Shown: positions 35,814-44,976, counted from the stretch's first letter. The stretch: DNA of 64,000 bases from an uncultured Cryptobacterium sp. (GCA_958410215.1 CATYOF010000008.1:32737-96736), one strand, 5' to 3'. Notes: a model not told the origin generated them from the letters alone. Made by a program: numbers and translations.

Positions 35814-35842
35814 AGCATGTATCACTTTTTGAAAGGAGATTA

Positions 35843-36550
35843 ATGGAAGCAACAACTTCTCAAAAATTTATCGCTGAAGCTCTTGGCACTTTTGTACTGA
35901 CTTTCTTCGGCTGCGGTTCTGCTGCAGTGGCAGGCGCCGTTTTAGGCAACGTTGTTATTGCTTTGACGTTCGGTCTTTCTATTGTTGCAATGGCATTTGT
36001 TATTGGCAATATCTCTGGCTGCCATATTAACCCAGCTGTTTCTTTAGGTCTTTTCCTTGATAAACGCTTGTCCGCAAAAGATTTAATCTGCTATTGGATC
36101 GCTCAATTCATCGGCGGCTTTGTAGCAGCAGTTGTTTTAGCTTTTGTTATTATTTCTTGCCAACTTGGTGGCGTACTTGAAACTGGTCTTGGTTGCAATG
36201 GCTTTGATGCCCAGTCTTCTGTGGGTCTTTCCATGGTTGGTGCACTGGTAGTTGAGGTAATTCTTACCACAATCTTCGTACTCGTAGTGCTTGGCTCTAC
36301 CGACAATGAATCTTCTGCACCCTTTGCAGGCATTATTATTGGTCTTTCTTTAACCTTTGTTCACCTGGTAGGCATCCCGCTGACGGGCACTTCCGTAAAC
36401 CCAGCACGCAGCTTTGGACCTGCTTTGATGATGGTCTTAAATGGTGATATGACTGCACTTTCCCAGGTTTAGGTATTCATCGTAGCTCCTTTGGTAGGTG
36501 CAGCAATTGCTGCGGGCATTTATATGATCTTTAAAAAGAAGAATGCCTAA
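35843..36550 (+). pseudogene. Aquaporin/glycerol facilitator (MIP family) with in-frame amber codon
   Basis: MIP-family channel for water or glycerol. It has both NPA boxes (INPAVSLG near residue 65 and VNPARSFGPA near 188) and six membrane helices expected in the family. GAAAGGAG precedes the ATG at 35843. Translation stops at TAG 36470-36472. In the same frame the sequence continues VFIVAPLVGAAIAAGIYMIF to a TAA at 36548-36550, giving the usual ~235 residues. The stop sits where aquaporins have Trp (LSQ-x-W-VFIVAP), so a single TGG to TAG change explains it. TAG is used as a normal stop by other genes here, so systematic recoding is unlikely. The truncated protein would lose its last helix. 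Confidence 0.87.
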
Positions 36551-36610
36551 ACCCTAGAAGCCAACGTTTATTTCAGTCTTAGCCCATATCAATTACCGAT
36601 ACTAAACCCT

Positions 36611-36646
36611 AATCCGCCCTGCAAGGAAACGCAGGGCGGATTTTTG
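36611..36646 (+). terminator. Terminator of the aquaporin gene
   Basis: Arms AATCCGCCCTGC/GCAGGGCGGATT (36611-36622, 36631-36642) with an 8-base loop and a T-tract. Confidence 0.88.
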
Positions 36647-36741
36647 TGCACACGATTCCTCTTTCGCAAAGACATCAACCATCGCAGAAAGCCGCTTTTA
36701 AAAGCTTTTTCTATATACCAAACTTTGATTAGCTTCTAGAC

Positions 36742-36880
36742 GCCAGCTATCAGAAAACTGCCTTCATGGTTTTCGCGAATGATGGCCGCTATCAAAAAGT
36801 TACCTTTACAAAACAAGACCAGAAGCAGTTTATATGTCATGCGAATGATGGCCGTTATCAAAAAGCTGCCTTTATAAAAC
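36742..36880. repeat. Direct repeats overlapping the uvrA 3' end
   Basis: A 40-base unit at 36775-36814 recurs at 36841-36880 with only a few changes. The second copy overlaps the last bases and stop codon of the UvrA gene. A more degenerate copy begins near 36742. Spacing of the two good copies is 66 bases. Confidence 0.75.
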
Positions 36881-39496
36881 AGTTTTGAGATATTTTCCTG
36901 TTACGCTAGCCCTGCAGGCACATACTTCTTCGGGCGTACCCGCACAAACGACTGTACCACCTGCTTCACCACCACCGGGACCCAGGTCTATCACATAATC
37001 GGCGTTGGCAATAACACCCAAATCATGCTCAATTACTACAACCGTAGCGCCATTTTCAATCAAGCGCTGCAACACCTGCAAAAGCACTTGAACATCAAGA
37101 GGATGTAAGCCAATCGTAGGTTCATCAAACACAAAAAGTGAAGTGTTTTGCGAACGATTTAGTTCACTAGCAAGTTTCAAGCGTTGTGCTTCCCCACCAG
37201 AAAGTGCTGGTGTTGCTTCCCCCAGCGTTAAATACCCAAGCCCCAAATCGTGCAAAACCTGCAATTTTGCAACCACGCGCTTTAGACCTGCCGTTACCTT
37301 AAGCGCTTCATCTATCGTTAAAGAAAGAATTTCAGGTAAGGAATAGGCATTTAGGGCAACTTCTTCCACGAAGCGTTTTATTTCATACGCTTCTTTGCCA
37401 TAGCGCGACCCCATACAATCAGGACAAGGTATGTCCACATCGGGCAAAAATTGAACATCAAGCGATATTTGCCCTGTGCCGTCACACGTAGGGCAACGAA
37501 GCAATCCAGTGTTATACGAAAATGCGCCTGCTTTTAATCCTTTAGCCCTTGCTTCGGGTAGCTTTGCAAACTCTTTGCGCAAATCATCCAAAACTCCTGA
37601 ATAGGTGGCAACGGTAGATCGCACATTTGTACCAATAGGATTTGCATCAATAAGGTTCGCGCGCTCAATTCCGTTAGCATGAATTTCCAAGATATGGGAA
37701 GGAAAACGCATCGTACTAACATAGGCGGTTTGATTGCTTTTGTGAGCATCTTGATTGTTTTTGGTCTTAGTAGCGAACATAGCACCAGAAGCAGGCATTG
37801 CACCAGACGTTTGAGCAGCATTTGCCGCAACTGCCTTTAAAGCAGGAATCAAACTTTCAAGCACCAGGGTGGTTTTTCCCGATCCCGATACCCCCGTCAC
37901 AGCGGTTAACCTACCCTTGGGAATATGAACCTCAAGCGGCTTTACCGTGTGTAAGGCATCGGTTCGCAAATATATTTCTCCGTCGTCAAACAGATGCTCT
38001 GCCGCTACACGGTCACGAACTCTTACGTGAGCTTCTCCTGAAATAAAAGGCGCCGTACATGAGCGAGGATTATCCAGCACTTCTTCCAATGAGCCCTGAG
38101 CTACCACTTCTCCACCCTGAGCACCTGAACGAGGACCCATTTCTATAAGATGATCCACATGTCGAAGTACCTGCACATCATGATCAACCACCACTACTGA
38201 ATTGCCATCACACAGCAAATCATCCATAACACCCAAAAGACCAACCACATTGGAAGGGTGCAAACCAATTGAAGGCTCATCAAGTACATAGAGAACGCCC
38301 GTTGTACGATTACGAACCGCTCGTGCCAGCTGAACCCGCTGTCGTTCTCCTGTCGAAAGCGTAGAACTGGCTCGATCAAGGGCAAGATAGCCTAGCCCCA
38401 ACTGCTGCAAACGCATAATGGGTTCAATCATTTCATCTGCAATTGTTTGAGCCATAGCACGCACTACTTCAGAGCATTGACCAGGAACCGCCTTTACCCA
38501 CACGCCAAATTCATCCAAAGAAAACTTACATACATCCGCAATAGATAAGCCGTCAATAAGCACGGAACGAACGCTTTTTGAAAAACGGGTACCTTCGCAA
38601 TCAGGACAAACATCTTCAATTAGATATTTCGAAACACGCGCCAACCCTTTTTCATCATGCACCTTCGACAATGCGTTTTCTACGGTATAAACTGCGTTGT
38701 AATACGTGAAATCTAATTCAGCAAAGCCATCGCCTTTTTTGGGTTTATATAAAATATGCTTCTTTTCTGCCGGACCATGAAACACAATATCGCGTTCTTC
38801 GGGGGTAAGTTCTGAAAACGGAACATTGGTGCGCACCCCCATGGCACCACACACCTGTTTCATCAAATCCCACATTAAGTTACCCCACGGCAATACTGCG
38901 CCCTCATCAATAGAAAGCGATTCGTCGGGTACCAATGCAGCCTCGTTTACCTTGCGTACAATACCTGTGCCTCCACACGTTTCACAAGCGCCCGCGCTAT
39001 TAAAGGCCATGTCTTCAGCACCTTTGCCGTAGAATTCAACACCACATTCTGGACAAACAAAAGGCTGGTCAAGGGCAACATTCATTCCGGGAGGAACCTG
39101 ATGCCCATTCGGGCAACAATGACTACCCACTCGCGAAAAAAGAAGACGAAGCATGTTAAGCAACTCGGTGGAAGTACCAAAGGTTGAATGAACTCCCGGA
39201 ACGCCAGGCCTCTGACGCAAGGCAAGAGCCGCGGGAACATGAAGCACCTCATCTACCTGGGAGCGCCCCGTTTGCGAAATGCGGCGGCGTGTATAGGTGG
39301 AAAGCGCGTCCAAATAGCGACGAGAACCTTCCGCATACAAAGTTCCTAGGGCAAGTGAGCTTTTCCCTGACCCGGAAACGCCTGCGATACCAACTAGTTT
39401 ATGAAGCGGGATATCCACCGACACGTTTTTAAGATTATGTGCTCGCGCCCCACGAACTTCAATGTGCGTCGGTTCTTGAATGACACGGTTTCCCAT
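36872..39496 (-). CDS. UvrA-like excinuclease subunit (class II)
   Basis: Damage-recognition ATPase of the UvrA type with two ABC modules and zinc fingers. Walker A1 is GVSGSGKSSL (about residue 37) and Walker A2 is GVSGSGKTTL (about 548). Zinc-finger Cys pairs are CPECGVEF...CETCGGTG and CPTCDGTG...CPDCMGSRYG. Signatures are LSTGERQRVQLA and LSGGEAQRLKLA. At 874 residues with a shortened first module it fits class II UvrA paralogues rather than the main UvrA. A low-complexity insert (Ala/Asn/Ser/Thr, about residues 560-605) follows Walker A2. ATG 39496 is preferred over a start 46 codons upstream because family homology begins there. Some class II members confer DNA-drug tolerance; that role here is only possible. 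Confidence 0.87.
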   Translation of the reverse strand: MGNRVIQEPTHIEVRGARAHNLKNVSVDIPLHKLVGIAGVSGSGKSSLALGTLYAEGSRRYLDALSTYTRRRISQTGRSQVDEVLHVPAALALRQRPGVPGVHSTFGTSTELLNMLRLLFSRVGSHCCPNGHQVPPGMNVALDQPFVCPECGVEFYGKGAEDMAFNSAGACETCGGTGIVRKVNEAALVPDESLSIDEGAVLPWGNLMWDLMKQVCGAMGVRTNVPFSELTPEERDIVFHGPAEKKHILYKPKKGDGFAELDFTYYNAVYTVENALSKVHDEKGLARVSKYLIEDVCPDCEGTRFSKSVRSVLIDGLSIADVCKFSLDEFGVWVKAVPGQCSEVVRAMAQTIADEMIEPIMRLQQLGLGYLALDRASSTLSTGERQRVQLARAVRNRTTGVLYVLDEPSIGLHPSNVVGLLGVMDDLLCDGNSVVVVDHDVQVLRHVDHLIEMGPRSGAQGGEVVAQGSLEEVLDNPRSCTAPFISGEAHVRVRDRVAAEHLFDDGEIYLRTDALHTVKPLEVHIPKGRLTAVTGVSGSGKTTLVLESLIPALKAVAANAAQTSGAMPASGAMFATKTKNNQDAHKSNQTAYVSTMRFPSHILEIHANGIERANLIDANPIGTNVRSTVATYSGVLDDLRKEFAKLPEARAKGLKAGAFSYNTGLLRCPTCDGTGQISLDVQFLPDVDIPCPDCMGSRYGKEAYEIKRFVEEVALNAYSLPEILSLTIDEALKVTAGLKRVVAKLQVLHDLGLGYLTLGEATPALSGGEAQRLKLASELNRSQNTSLFVFDEPTIGLHPLDVQVLLQVLQRLIENGATVVVIEHDLGVIANADYVIDLGPGGGEAGGTVVCAGTPEEVCACRASVTGKYLKTVL

Positions 39497-39736
39497 AATG
39501 CCAGCTTTCCTATTCCGTATTATGCTTTCGGATAAACCTATAGATGCTTTTCGTTTGCATCTTTTTGCTTGTATCTTTATGCTCGCTTTATCTCTTCGAA
39601 CAACCCATAGGTGCTTAGGTACTTTTGTTTCCAACAGTTTAAATCATTTCGCGAAAAGCCATTTACCGAGTCCTGTTACAAAATTTTGTTGCTGAAGTCT
39701 TTGCAAATAACTACACTAACGGACATCGCTTTATCG

Positions 39737-39752
39737 CTTTACTGTAGTAAAG
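39737..39752. promoter_or_regulatory. Small palindrome upstream of the APC permease
   Basis: CTTTAC-TGTA-GTAAAG, 126 bases before the start codon. Candidate operator in an otherwise featureless 381-base gap. Confidence 0.3.
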
Positions 39753-39877
39753 TACAGGCGAATGCCAGATAGCTGCCTAGAGTGTTTAGCACTTTGCCAC
39801 CAAAGGCCAAACCACAGCGTGCTTCGACAAGAATCGTCTAGAAGCGTAGCTAATAAAAGAATCCAGGAAAGGAAACT

Positions 39878-41362
39878 ATGAGCGAGCAAACAAGCGAAAC
39901 CGTAACACTTCGTAGAATCTTCGGTTTACGTGAGGCTATTACTATAACTGCCGGTACCGTTATTGGCGTTGGCTTGTTCACCACTGGCGGCAACATCGTT
40001 GGCCAAATGGGAGCAGCAGTTATTCTTGCTACGTTTATCGCCATGGTAATCAGTGTTTACCCAGCCCTTCTTTACGGTGAAATGGGTGCGTCTCTTCCCT
40101 ATGCGGGCGGCACCTATCGCTATGCTTCCCTTGGTATTGGGCGTCCCTTTGGCTTTTTAGCAGGATGGAACTTCGTTATTTCGCTTGTCTCGGTAACCGC
40201 AGGCGAATCGCTTGCCTTTAGTTACTACTTCAAAACTATGTTTGCCGCCTTTGGCGTAGAACTTCCCATAGATGATGCCCTCTTGGCATGTATCGTCCTA
40301 ATATTTTTTATCATTACCAATGTGCGAGGCGTTCAAGTTACAGGTCGTTTGCAAAACGGTTTTATGTTCTTCTTCTGGGGTGTTGCGGTTATCTGGTTCC
40401 TAACCATGATTCCCAATGTTTCTCTACCTAACTTTGTAGAAACTCCCGATTTCTTATCTGGCATGGGAGCTGGCGGATTCATTGCTGCAGTAGCTATGAT
40501 TTGGTGGTGCTTTGCAGGGTTTGAAACTTGTTGCGCGATGGGTGAAGAAATTAAATACCCCCATATCAATATTCCTCGCGCATTGATTCTTGCTCCGTTT
40601 ATCATTTTTGCCGTAAACGCTTTGTTCCAGTGGTTTTTAGTGGGCCTCGTTCCGCCCGAAGGATTAAGTGCAGTTGCGGAATCTTCTGCCCCTTACGCCG
40701 AAGCTATGATGAGCGCCGGTATTTTAGGATTTCCTCTTTTATTACTCGCAGCTGGTATTGCTTTCGGCGGCGACTTTTCTACCATGAACGCAAGTCTTGC
40801 CGTACCACCCCGCTATCTGTACACCATGGCACGCGATGGCGCGTTTCCTAAGGTGTTTGCTAAATTGCATCCTCGTTTCCAAACGCCTTATGTGGCAATT
40901 TGCGTCCTCGGTATTATTACGGTTGGACTTGTGGCTACTAATTCGCTTATATACATTTCGAACCTAAGTCTTTTCGCCGACTTGTTCTATTACGTTATCG
41001 GCATTGCGGCGGCATTTGGACTTCGAAAAAAATTGCCCGATCTTAAGCGCCCTTTCAAAGTACCAGGGCTCCTTATTGGTGCTCCTATCAGCGTTATTAT
41101 CTACGTTATTATGATGACCCAATTAGTTCCTGAAGCCATAATTACTGGCGTTGCATGGTGTGTTATTGGTCTTATCATTTTTGCTTGCTGTCGTGCAAAA
41201 TACAAAACAGCCAAAAGCCCTATTCTTGCCGCAATCGAAACACCCGATCCTAGTCCTGAAGAAAAAACAAAGATGGACAAAGAATTTAAGATATGGTCGG
41301 TTGTTACTGCAATTGCTGTAGTAATTGCATTGGCACTTTATATCGTTCCGGCGCTGCTATAA
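39878..41362 (+). CDS. APC-family amino acid permease
   Basis: Twelve-helix amino acid-polyamine-organocation transporter, 494 residues. The N-terminus LREAITITAGTVIGVGLFTTGG is the TM1 substrate-binding motif (GxGxF after a helix break). PALLYGEMGASLPYAGGTYRYA corresponds to TM2-3 and FAGFETCCAMGEEIKYPHINIPRA to TM6 and the following loop, both classic APC signatures. The substrate amino acid cannot be read. AGGAAAGGAAA precedes the ATG. Its 3' end is followed by two degenerate copies of its own stop region. Confidence 0.9.
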   Translation: MSEQTSETVTLRRIFGLREAITITAGTVIGVGLFTTGGNIVGQMGAAVILATFIAMVISVYPALLYGEMGASLPYAGGTYRYASLGIGRPFGFLAGWNFVISLVSVTAGESLAFSYYFKTMFAAFGVELPIDDALLACIVLIFFIITNVRGVQVTGRLQNGFMFFFWGVAVIWFLTMIPNVSLPNFVETPDFLSGMGAGGFIAAVAMIWWCFAGFETCCAMGEEIKYPHINIPRALILAPFIIFAVNALFQWFLVGLVPPEGLSAVAESSAPYAEAMMSAGILGFPLLLLAAGIAFGGDFSTMNASLAVPPRYLYTMARDGAFPKVFAKLHPRFQTPYVAICVLGIITVGLVATNSLIYISNLSLFADLFYYVIGIAAAFGLRKKLPDLKRPFKVPGLLIGAPISVIIYVIMMTQLVPEAIITGVAWCVIGLIIFACCRAKYKTAKSPILAAIETPDPSPEEKTKMDKEFKIWSVVTAIAVVIALALYIVPALL

Positions 41363-41453
41363 AAGCTGCAATCGATGGGCGCTACTTTAGAGTTGCAATC
41401 GTTCCAGCACCACAATAGAGCTGCTATTATTACGGCGCTACTACAAAAGCTGC
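41349..41453 (+). repeat. Degenerate copies of the permease 3' end
   Basis: The terminal codons, stop and next bases (41349-41369) recur as a good copy at 41433-41453 (18 of 21 positions) and a weaker one at 41404-41424. The spacer bases also share the GCAATCG word. Same type as at carB and the nuclease. Confidence 0.65.
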
Positions 41454-41483
41454 CGCGCTATCGATGATCCTTATTGCTGACAC

Positions 41484-42203
41484 TTACCAGGAATACACCC
41501 AAAGACCTTGACATTGACCTAATATGGTCTCTAAATCCCACTTCGTATTTGAACGAACGGAACTATTCGAATCGTGTACTTGAATGGTTCCGTCATCGTT
41601 TATTCCCGCAAGGACAATAAAGTGTCCCGATCGAGTAAAATCCCCCGGTCCCATAATGCAAATAATGGGATGTCCTGCCTGCAACTCGTTTACTACCCTT
41701 CCCTTGTCTAACGCGAGCTGTTTGCCATTCAACCCTAACATTTCGGCACCTTCGCTCATAAAACTCCACGACGTTGCCCCATCAACGGCATAGCCATTCT
41801 TTTCCGCAAAGGCACACATATCTAGTGGGCTATAAGCATCAGAACCCTTGAAATAGGCATACACCATTGCCAAACTCATAGGACCACATGCATTTTCTGC
41901 TACCGTTCCGCCCGAATAAGATTCATCAGCCCACTGAGGGTCTGTTTGATACAAATATGGCACCTGTCCTGCCTGCCATTCACTTTGAGGGGTACTTGAA
42001 GGCGGCATAATATCGCGCGTTAGCATTGAACTTGGAAGACCATTAATAAGACTCCAGGCGAAAAATGAAACAAATAGAAGGGCTATAACGCCAAATAGAA
42101 TTGTTCTTAAAGGCTTCCTTACATGATTAGCTCGATAGGCGCTGGCCCTATACGGAGTAACAGAATAGGTAAAGCGCGAATAGTTATTGTAACGATCAGC
42201 CAT
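41484..42203 (-). CDS. C39-like cysteine peptidase, membrane-anchored
   Basis: 239 residues. A basic N-terminus and one hydrophobic segment (TILFGVIALLFVSFFAWSLI, about residues 36-55) anchor it, with the rest outside. The C-terminal domain is papain-like (Peptidase_C39_2): QTDPQWADESYSGGTVAENACGP with the catalytic Cys, SGHFIVLAG with the His, and VHDSNSS with the Asp/Asn. Family members cleave peptides or wall-linked substrates; the target here is unknown. ATG 42203 has GAAAGG upstream, 11 codons into a longer frame. It is divergent from the two-component system with about 157 bases between, so control by it is possible. Confidence 0.8.
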   Translation of the reverse strand: MADRYNNYSRFTYSVTPYRASAYRANHVRKPLRTILFGVIALLFVSFFAWSLINGLPSSMLTRDIMPPSSTPQSEWQAGQVPYLYQTDPQWADESYSGGTVAENACGPMSLAMVYAYFKGSDAYSPLDMCAFAEKNGYAVDGATSWSFMSEGAEMLGLNGKQLALDKGRVVNELQAGHPIICIMGPGDFTRSGHFIVLAGINDDGTIQVHDSNSSVRSNTKWDLETILGQCQGLWVYSW

Positions 42204-42360
42204 TTTGACAACCTTTCTCTTGGTCTGCCAAAACACTAATTCGAACCCACCTTAAATGTCTCTTGAGGCCAATCAACAAGTTCCTTAAGAAGGCTTAAGA
42301 TTTCCTTAAAGATTAACGTTTTCGCTTTTGCTTTGTTTCTCCCATACTAGAATTAAGTCC

Positions 42361-43059
42361 ATGAATACCACTCCGCACATACTTGTCGTTGATGATGAAA
42401 TCGAAATTGCACAGCTGGTTGCTACCCTCTTATCCCAAGAAGGTATGAATGTTTATGCTTGCTATTCTGGGGAAGAAGCCCTTACTGCTTTTCGCAACCA
42501 GTCGTTTGACCTTGCCATACTCGACATAATGATGCCTGGTATGGATGGATTTGAACTCTGTCGGAAGCTTCGCGAAACAACCGATATTCCCCTTATTTTT
42601 CTTTCGGCAAAAGACGAAGAAACTGACAAAGTAATTGGCTTTATGCTAGGTGCTGATGACTATGTATCAAAGCCCTTTAAACCCCGTGAATTAGTTGCTC
42701 GTGTAAAAGCACGACTTCGTCGCAGTCACGCCACATCCCGCGATGCGTCTCAAACAATGCTGCAGGCAAAAGATCTTTGTATAGACACTCAGTCCCATAG
42801 TGCCTCCTTGCACGATGAGCCACTTCATCTTACCCCCAAAGAATTTTCTATCCTTGAACTTCTTCTCAAAGCCAAAGGAAGCCCTGTTTCTACCAAGGAT
42901 CTCTTTGAAGCAGTATGGCAAAGCCCTTACAACGCTTCCGATGCAAATACAGTTATGGTCCATGTACGACACTTAAGAAAAAAGATCGCTGAAATTGATA
43001 GCTCCGAGTCCTTTATCGATACCGCCTGGGGTGTGGGCTATAAAATTGCCGACCACTAG
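42361..43059 (+). CDS. OmpR/PhoB-type response regulator (VanR-like)
   Basis: 232 residues. The receiver domain has VVDDE (acidic pair near residue 11), the phospho-acceptor Asp in LAILDIMMPG (about 53), and the conserved Lys in YVSKPFKPREL (about 103). The C-terminal winged helix (LTPKEFSILELLLKAKGSPV...VHVRHLRKKIAE) is OmpR-type. It is followed by the histidine kinase in the same direction, the closest relatives by layout being VanRS-like systems. There is no acyl-D-Ala resistance cluster nearby, so the signal is unknown. The first in-family Met is used as start; the ribosome site is weak. Confidence 0.92.
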   Translation: MNTTPHILVVDDEIEIAQLVATLLSQEGMNVYACYSGEEALTAFRNQSFDLAILDIMMPGMDGFELCRKLRETTDIPLIFLSAKDEETDKVIGFMLGADDYVSKPFKPRELVARVKARLRRSHATSRDASQTMLQAKDLCIDTQSHSASLHDEPLHLTPKEFSILELLLKAKGSPVSTKDLFEAVWQSPYNASDANTVMVHVRHLRKKIAEIDSSESFIDTAWGVGYKIADH

Positions 43060-43198
43060 AACCAGAACATTTAGTAGTCTGAACCCCAACCCACAGCCAG
43101 GTAAACTACAACCTGCCACCCAACCGCTTGCAATTACACTAACCAGCCCAACCACCCGCAGCTACGCTGTCCACAATCAATTAGATTTAACCAATGAT

Positions 43199-44746
43199 AT
43201 GGAACAACACCTCATGAATTCTTCCAAAAACCCCAAAAGCCCCCAAGCGCGAATACTTCGAGGGATACTCTTTCGAAAAACACTCGTTTACTTAACTATC
43301 TATACCCTTTGCTTTGGGATAATTGCGCTATGGGCAAACACTTACTGGGTTCCCGATTTTGCTAACCTAGTCGCAGACAGAACATCTGAATGGCAGTACT
43401 TTACGCCCGAGCAATACGATGCCTTTGTAACCGAATCTTCTGCGGAACAGCTTTCAAACATGGATGTTTACTCGGGAACTGCAGACGCCGGGTCTACACA
43501 ATATGCGGTACGTGATTTAACTACCTATCATTTTATTAAGTCCTTAAAACTACCAGTGGCACTTTGCCTCTACTTCATTGGCACGCTTGTTATTGCGTTT
43601 ATTGTCCTTAATAAATCACTTCAGTACTTCGACATTCTCTCGTCTTCTGTTAGAAAATTATTGAACAGCAAAGATACCCATGTAGATCTTCCCGACGACC
43701 TTTCCATCATAAAAAGTGAACTGGTCAACATTAAAGCGCAATCAATAGAAGCTGAACGCCATGCAATAAATGCTGAAAAACGCAAGAATGAATTGGTCGC
43801 TTACCTGGCGCACGACATCAAAACGCCTCTCACTTCCATCCTTGGATATTTAACATTGCTAAAAGAAACCGTTACGCTTCCTGATGGGCAACGGCGCCAC
43901 TATGCCGAAATCGCATTAAGCAAAGCTGAACACTTAGAGGGTTTAATTGACGAATTCTTTGAAATAACTCGCTACAATTTACAGTCAATTCCCATTGAAC
44001 GGGAAACGTTTAACCTTGAACTTTTCTGTCAACAGATAGCCGACGACTTTTACCCCGAGGCAAAACGTAAACAGCTCTCAATCGAGGTAAAGCCACTCCA
44101 AGCAACCGAGCCATATAAGGCGGTTCAAGCTAAATCGTTCCAATCAACTGAACCACGTAAGCCGTTTCAACCAACCGAACCACAAAAGCCACTCCTGTCA
44201 GCCGAGCCACATAAGCCACTCCAAGCAACCAATGTGCATACGCCATTTCAATCGTCCAGGCCTTCCGAACCACAAAAGCCATTTCAACCGTCCAGGCGTT
44301 CCGAACCACAAAAGCCAGCTCAATCATTCGAATCGTCCGAACCAGACAAAACAAACAACACGAGTCCTGTACTTGCAAATGCATCATACGATAATGAATT
44401 TCAAATCTTTGCCGACTCCGAAAAACTTGCACGAGCTGTATCAAATGTTATGCGCAATGCGCTAGCCTACGCAGAACCTCAAAGCACTATTACGATAGAA
44501 CTTATCCCAACGCCCAAAGGAAGTGTGATTGCTATTCGCAATAAAGGGAAAGAAATTTCCCCAACCCATCTGCAAAGCATTTTTGAAAAATTCTTCCGTG
44601 AGGATTCTTCTCGAGGTTCAAAACAAGGTGGCGCGGGACTTGGTCTTGCAATTGCTAAAGAAATAATGCTTGCCCATGGAGGGAACATTACCGCTACAAG
44701 TGAACACGGAATTACTACGTTTCGTCTTTTTATTCCAAACGATTAA
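43199..44746 (+). CDS. Sensor histidine kinase with Pro-rich insertion in the ATPase domain
   Basis: Partner of the response regulator. Two membrane helices flank a short outer domain (TM1 about 24-46, TM2 about 120-142), then HAMP-like and DHp (LAHDIKTPLTSILGYL, His near 205), and a catalytic ATPase domain. The N-box is RAVSNVMRNALAYAE and the G-box is GGAGLGLAIAKE. Between the strand LSIEV and FADSEKLARAV, where VanS-type kinases have only a few residues, about 88 residues are inserted (about 299-386). The insert is made of imperfect TEPxKPFQ-type units. An upstream in-frame start (42995) would overlap the regulator gene and encode an unlikely tail; Met at 43199 or 43214 is preferred. Confidence 0.88.
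   Translation: MEQHLMNSSKNPKSPQARILRGILFRKTLVYLTIYTLCFGIIALWANTYWVPDFANLVADRTSEWQYFTPEQYDAFVTESSAEQLSNMDVYSGTADAGSTQYAVRDLTTYHFIKSLKLPVALCLYFIGTLVIAFIVLNKSLQYFDILSSSVRKLLNSKDTHVDLPDDLSIIKSELVNIKAQSIEAERHAINAEKRKNELVAYLAHDIKTPLTSILGYLTLLKETVTLPDGQRRHYAEIALSKAEHLEGLIDEFFEITRYNLQSIPIERETFNLELFCQQIADDFYPEAKRKQLSIEVKPLQATEPYKAVQAKSFQSTEPRKPFQPTEPQKPLLSAEPHKPLQATNVHTPFQSSRPSEPQKPFQPSRRSEPQKPAQSFESSEPDKTNNTSPVLANASYDNEFQIFADSEKLARAVSNVMRNALAYAEPQSTITIELIPTPKGSVIAIRNKGKEISPTHLQSIFEKFFREDSSRGSKQGGAGLGLAIAKEIMLAHGGNITATSEHGITTFRLFIPND
44093..44356 (+). repeat. Pro-rich repeat array inside the histidine kinase gene
   Basis: Imperfect 30-36-base units encoding (S/T)EPQKPFQ-like peptides, about eight copies, in frame inside the ATPase-domain coding region. 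Neighbouring units near 44260-44310 are almost identical, suggesting recent expansion. Confidence 0.8.
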
Positions 44747-44785
44747 TTGCTATAGAAAGGAAATTAGGTTTCTAAAGCGCCAAAA

Positions 44786-44976
44786 ATGGCAAAAACACCG
44801 CATATCGGGTTGCTTGTTCCTGGTTTCTCCTGATTTCTCATCACTTTAGCTGCCCGATAGGACACGTTTTTGTCAAATTGTATTCACTATCCCGATAATA
44901 CATTCCTAAATATTCATAAATCGTATATATAGAAAGTAAGTTCCAACCCGATAAGGACACTTTTTGCCAAAATAGC
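44786..44976. repeat. Cluster of three short interspersed elements (TGRCAAAAA-N7-TATCGGG)
   Basis: Copies at about 44787-44813 (plus strand), 44849-44876 (minus) and 44945-44972 (minus) share TGRCAAAAA, exactly seven variable bases and TATCGGG. An extra TATCGGG word lies near 44888. All are in the convergent gap 44747-45368 between the kinase and the alcohol dehydrogenase, so they are 3' of both genes. A fourth copy lies near 63880. Confidence 0.65.

Noticed and set aside
36470..36472. TAG as a sense codon (pyrrolysine or stop reassignment)
   Set aside because: Several intact genes here end in TAG, and the affected position is a Trp differing by one base.
42995..43198. Extended histidine kinase start overlapping the response regulator
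   Set aside because: The extension is Pro/Thr-rich, unlike any kinase N-terminus, and covers the regulator's last codons.
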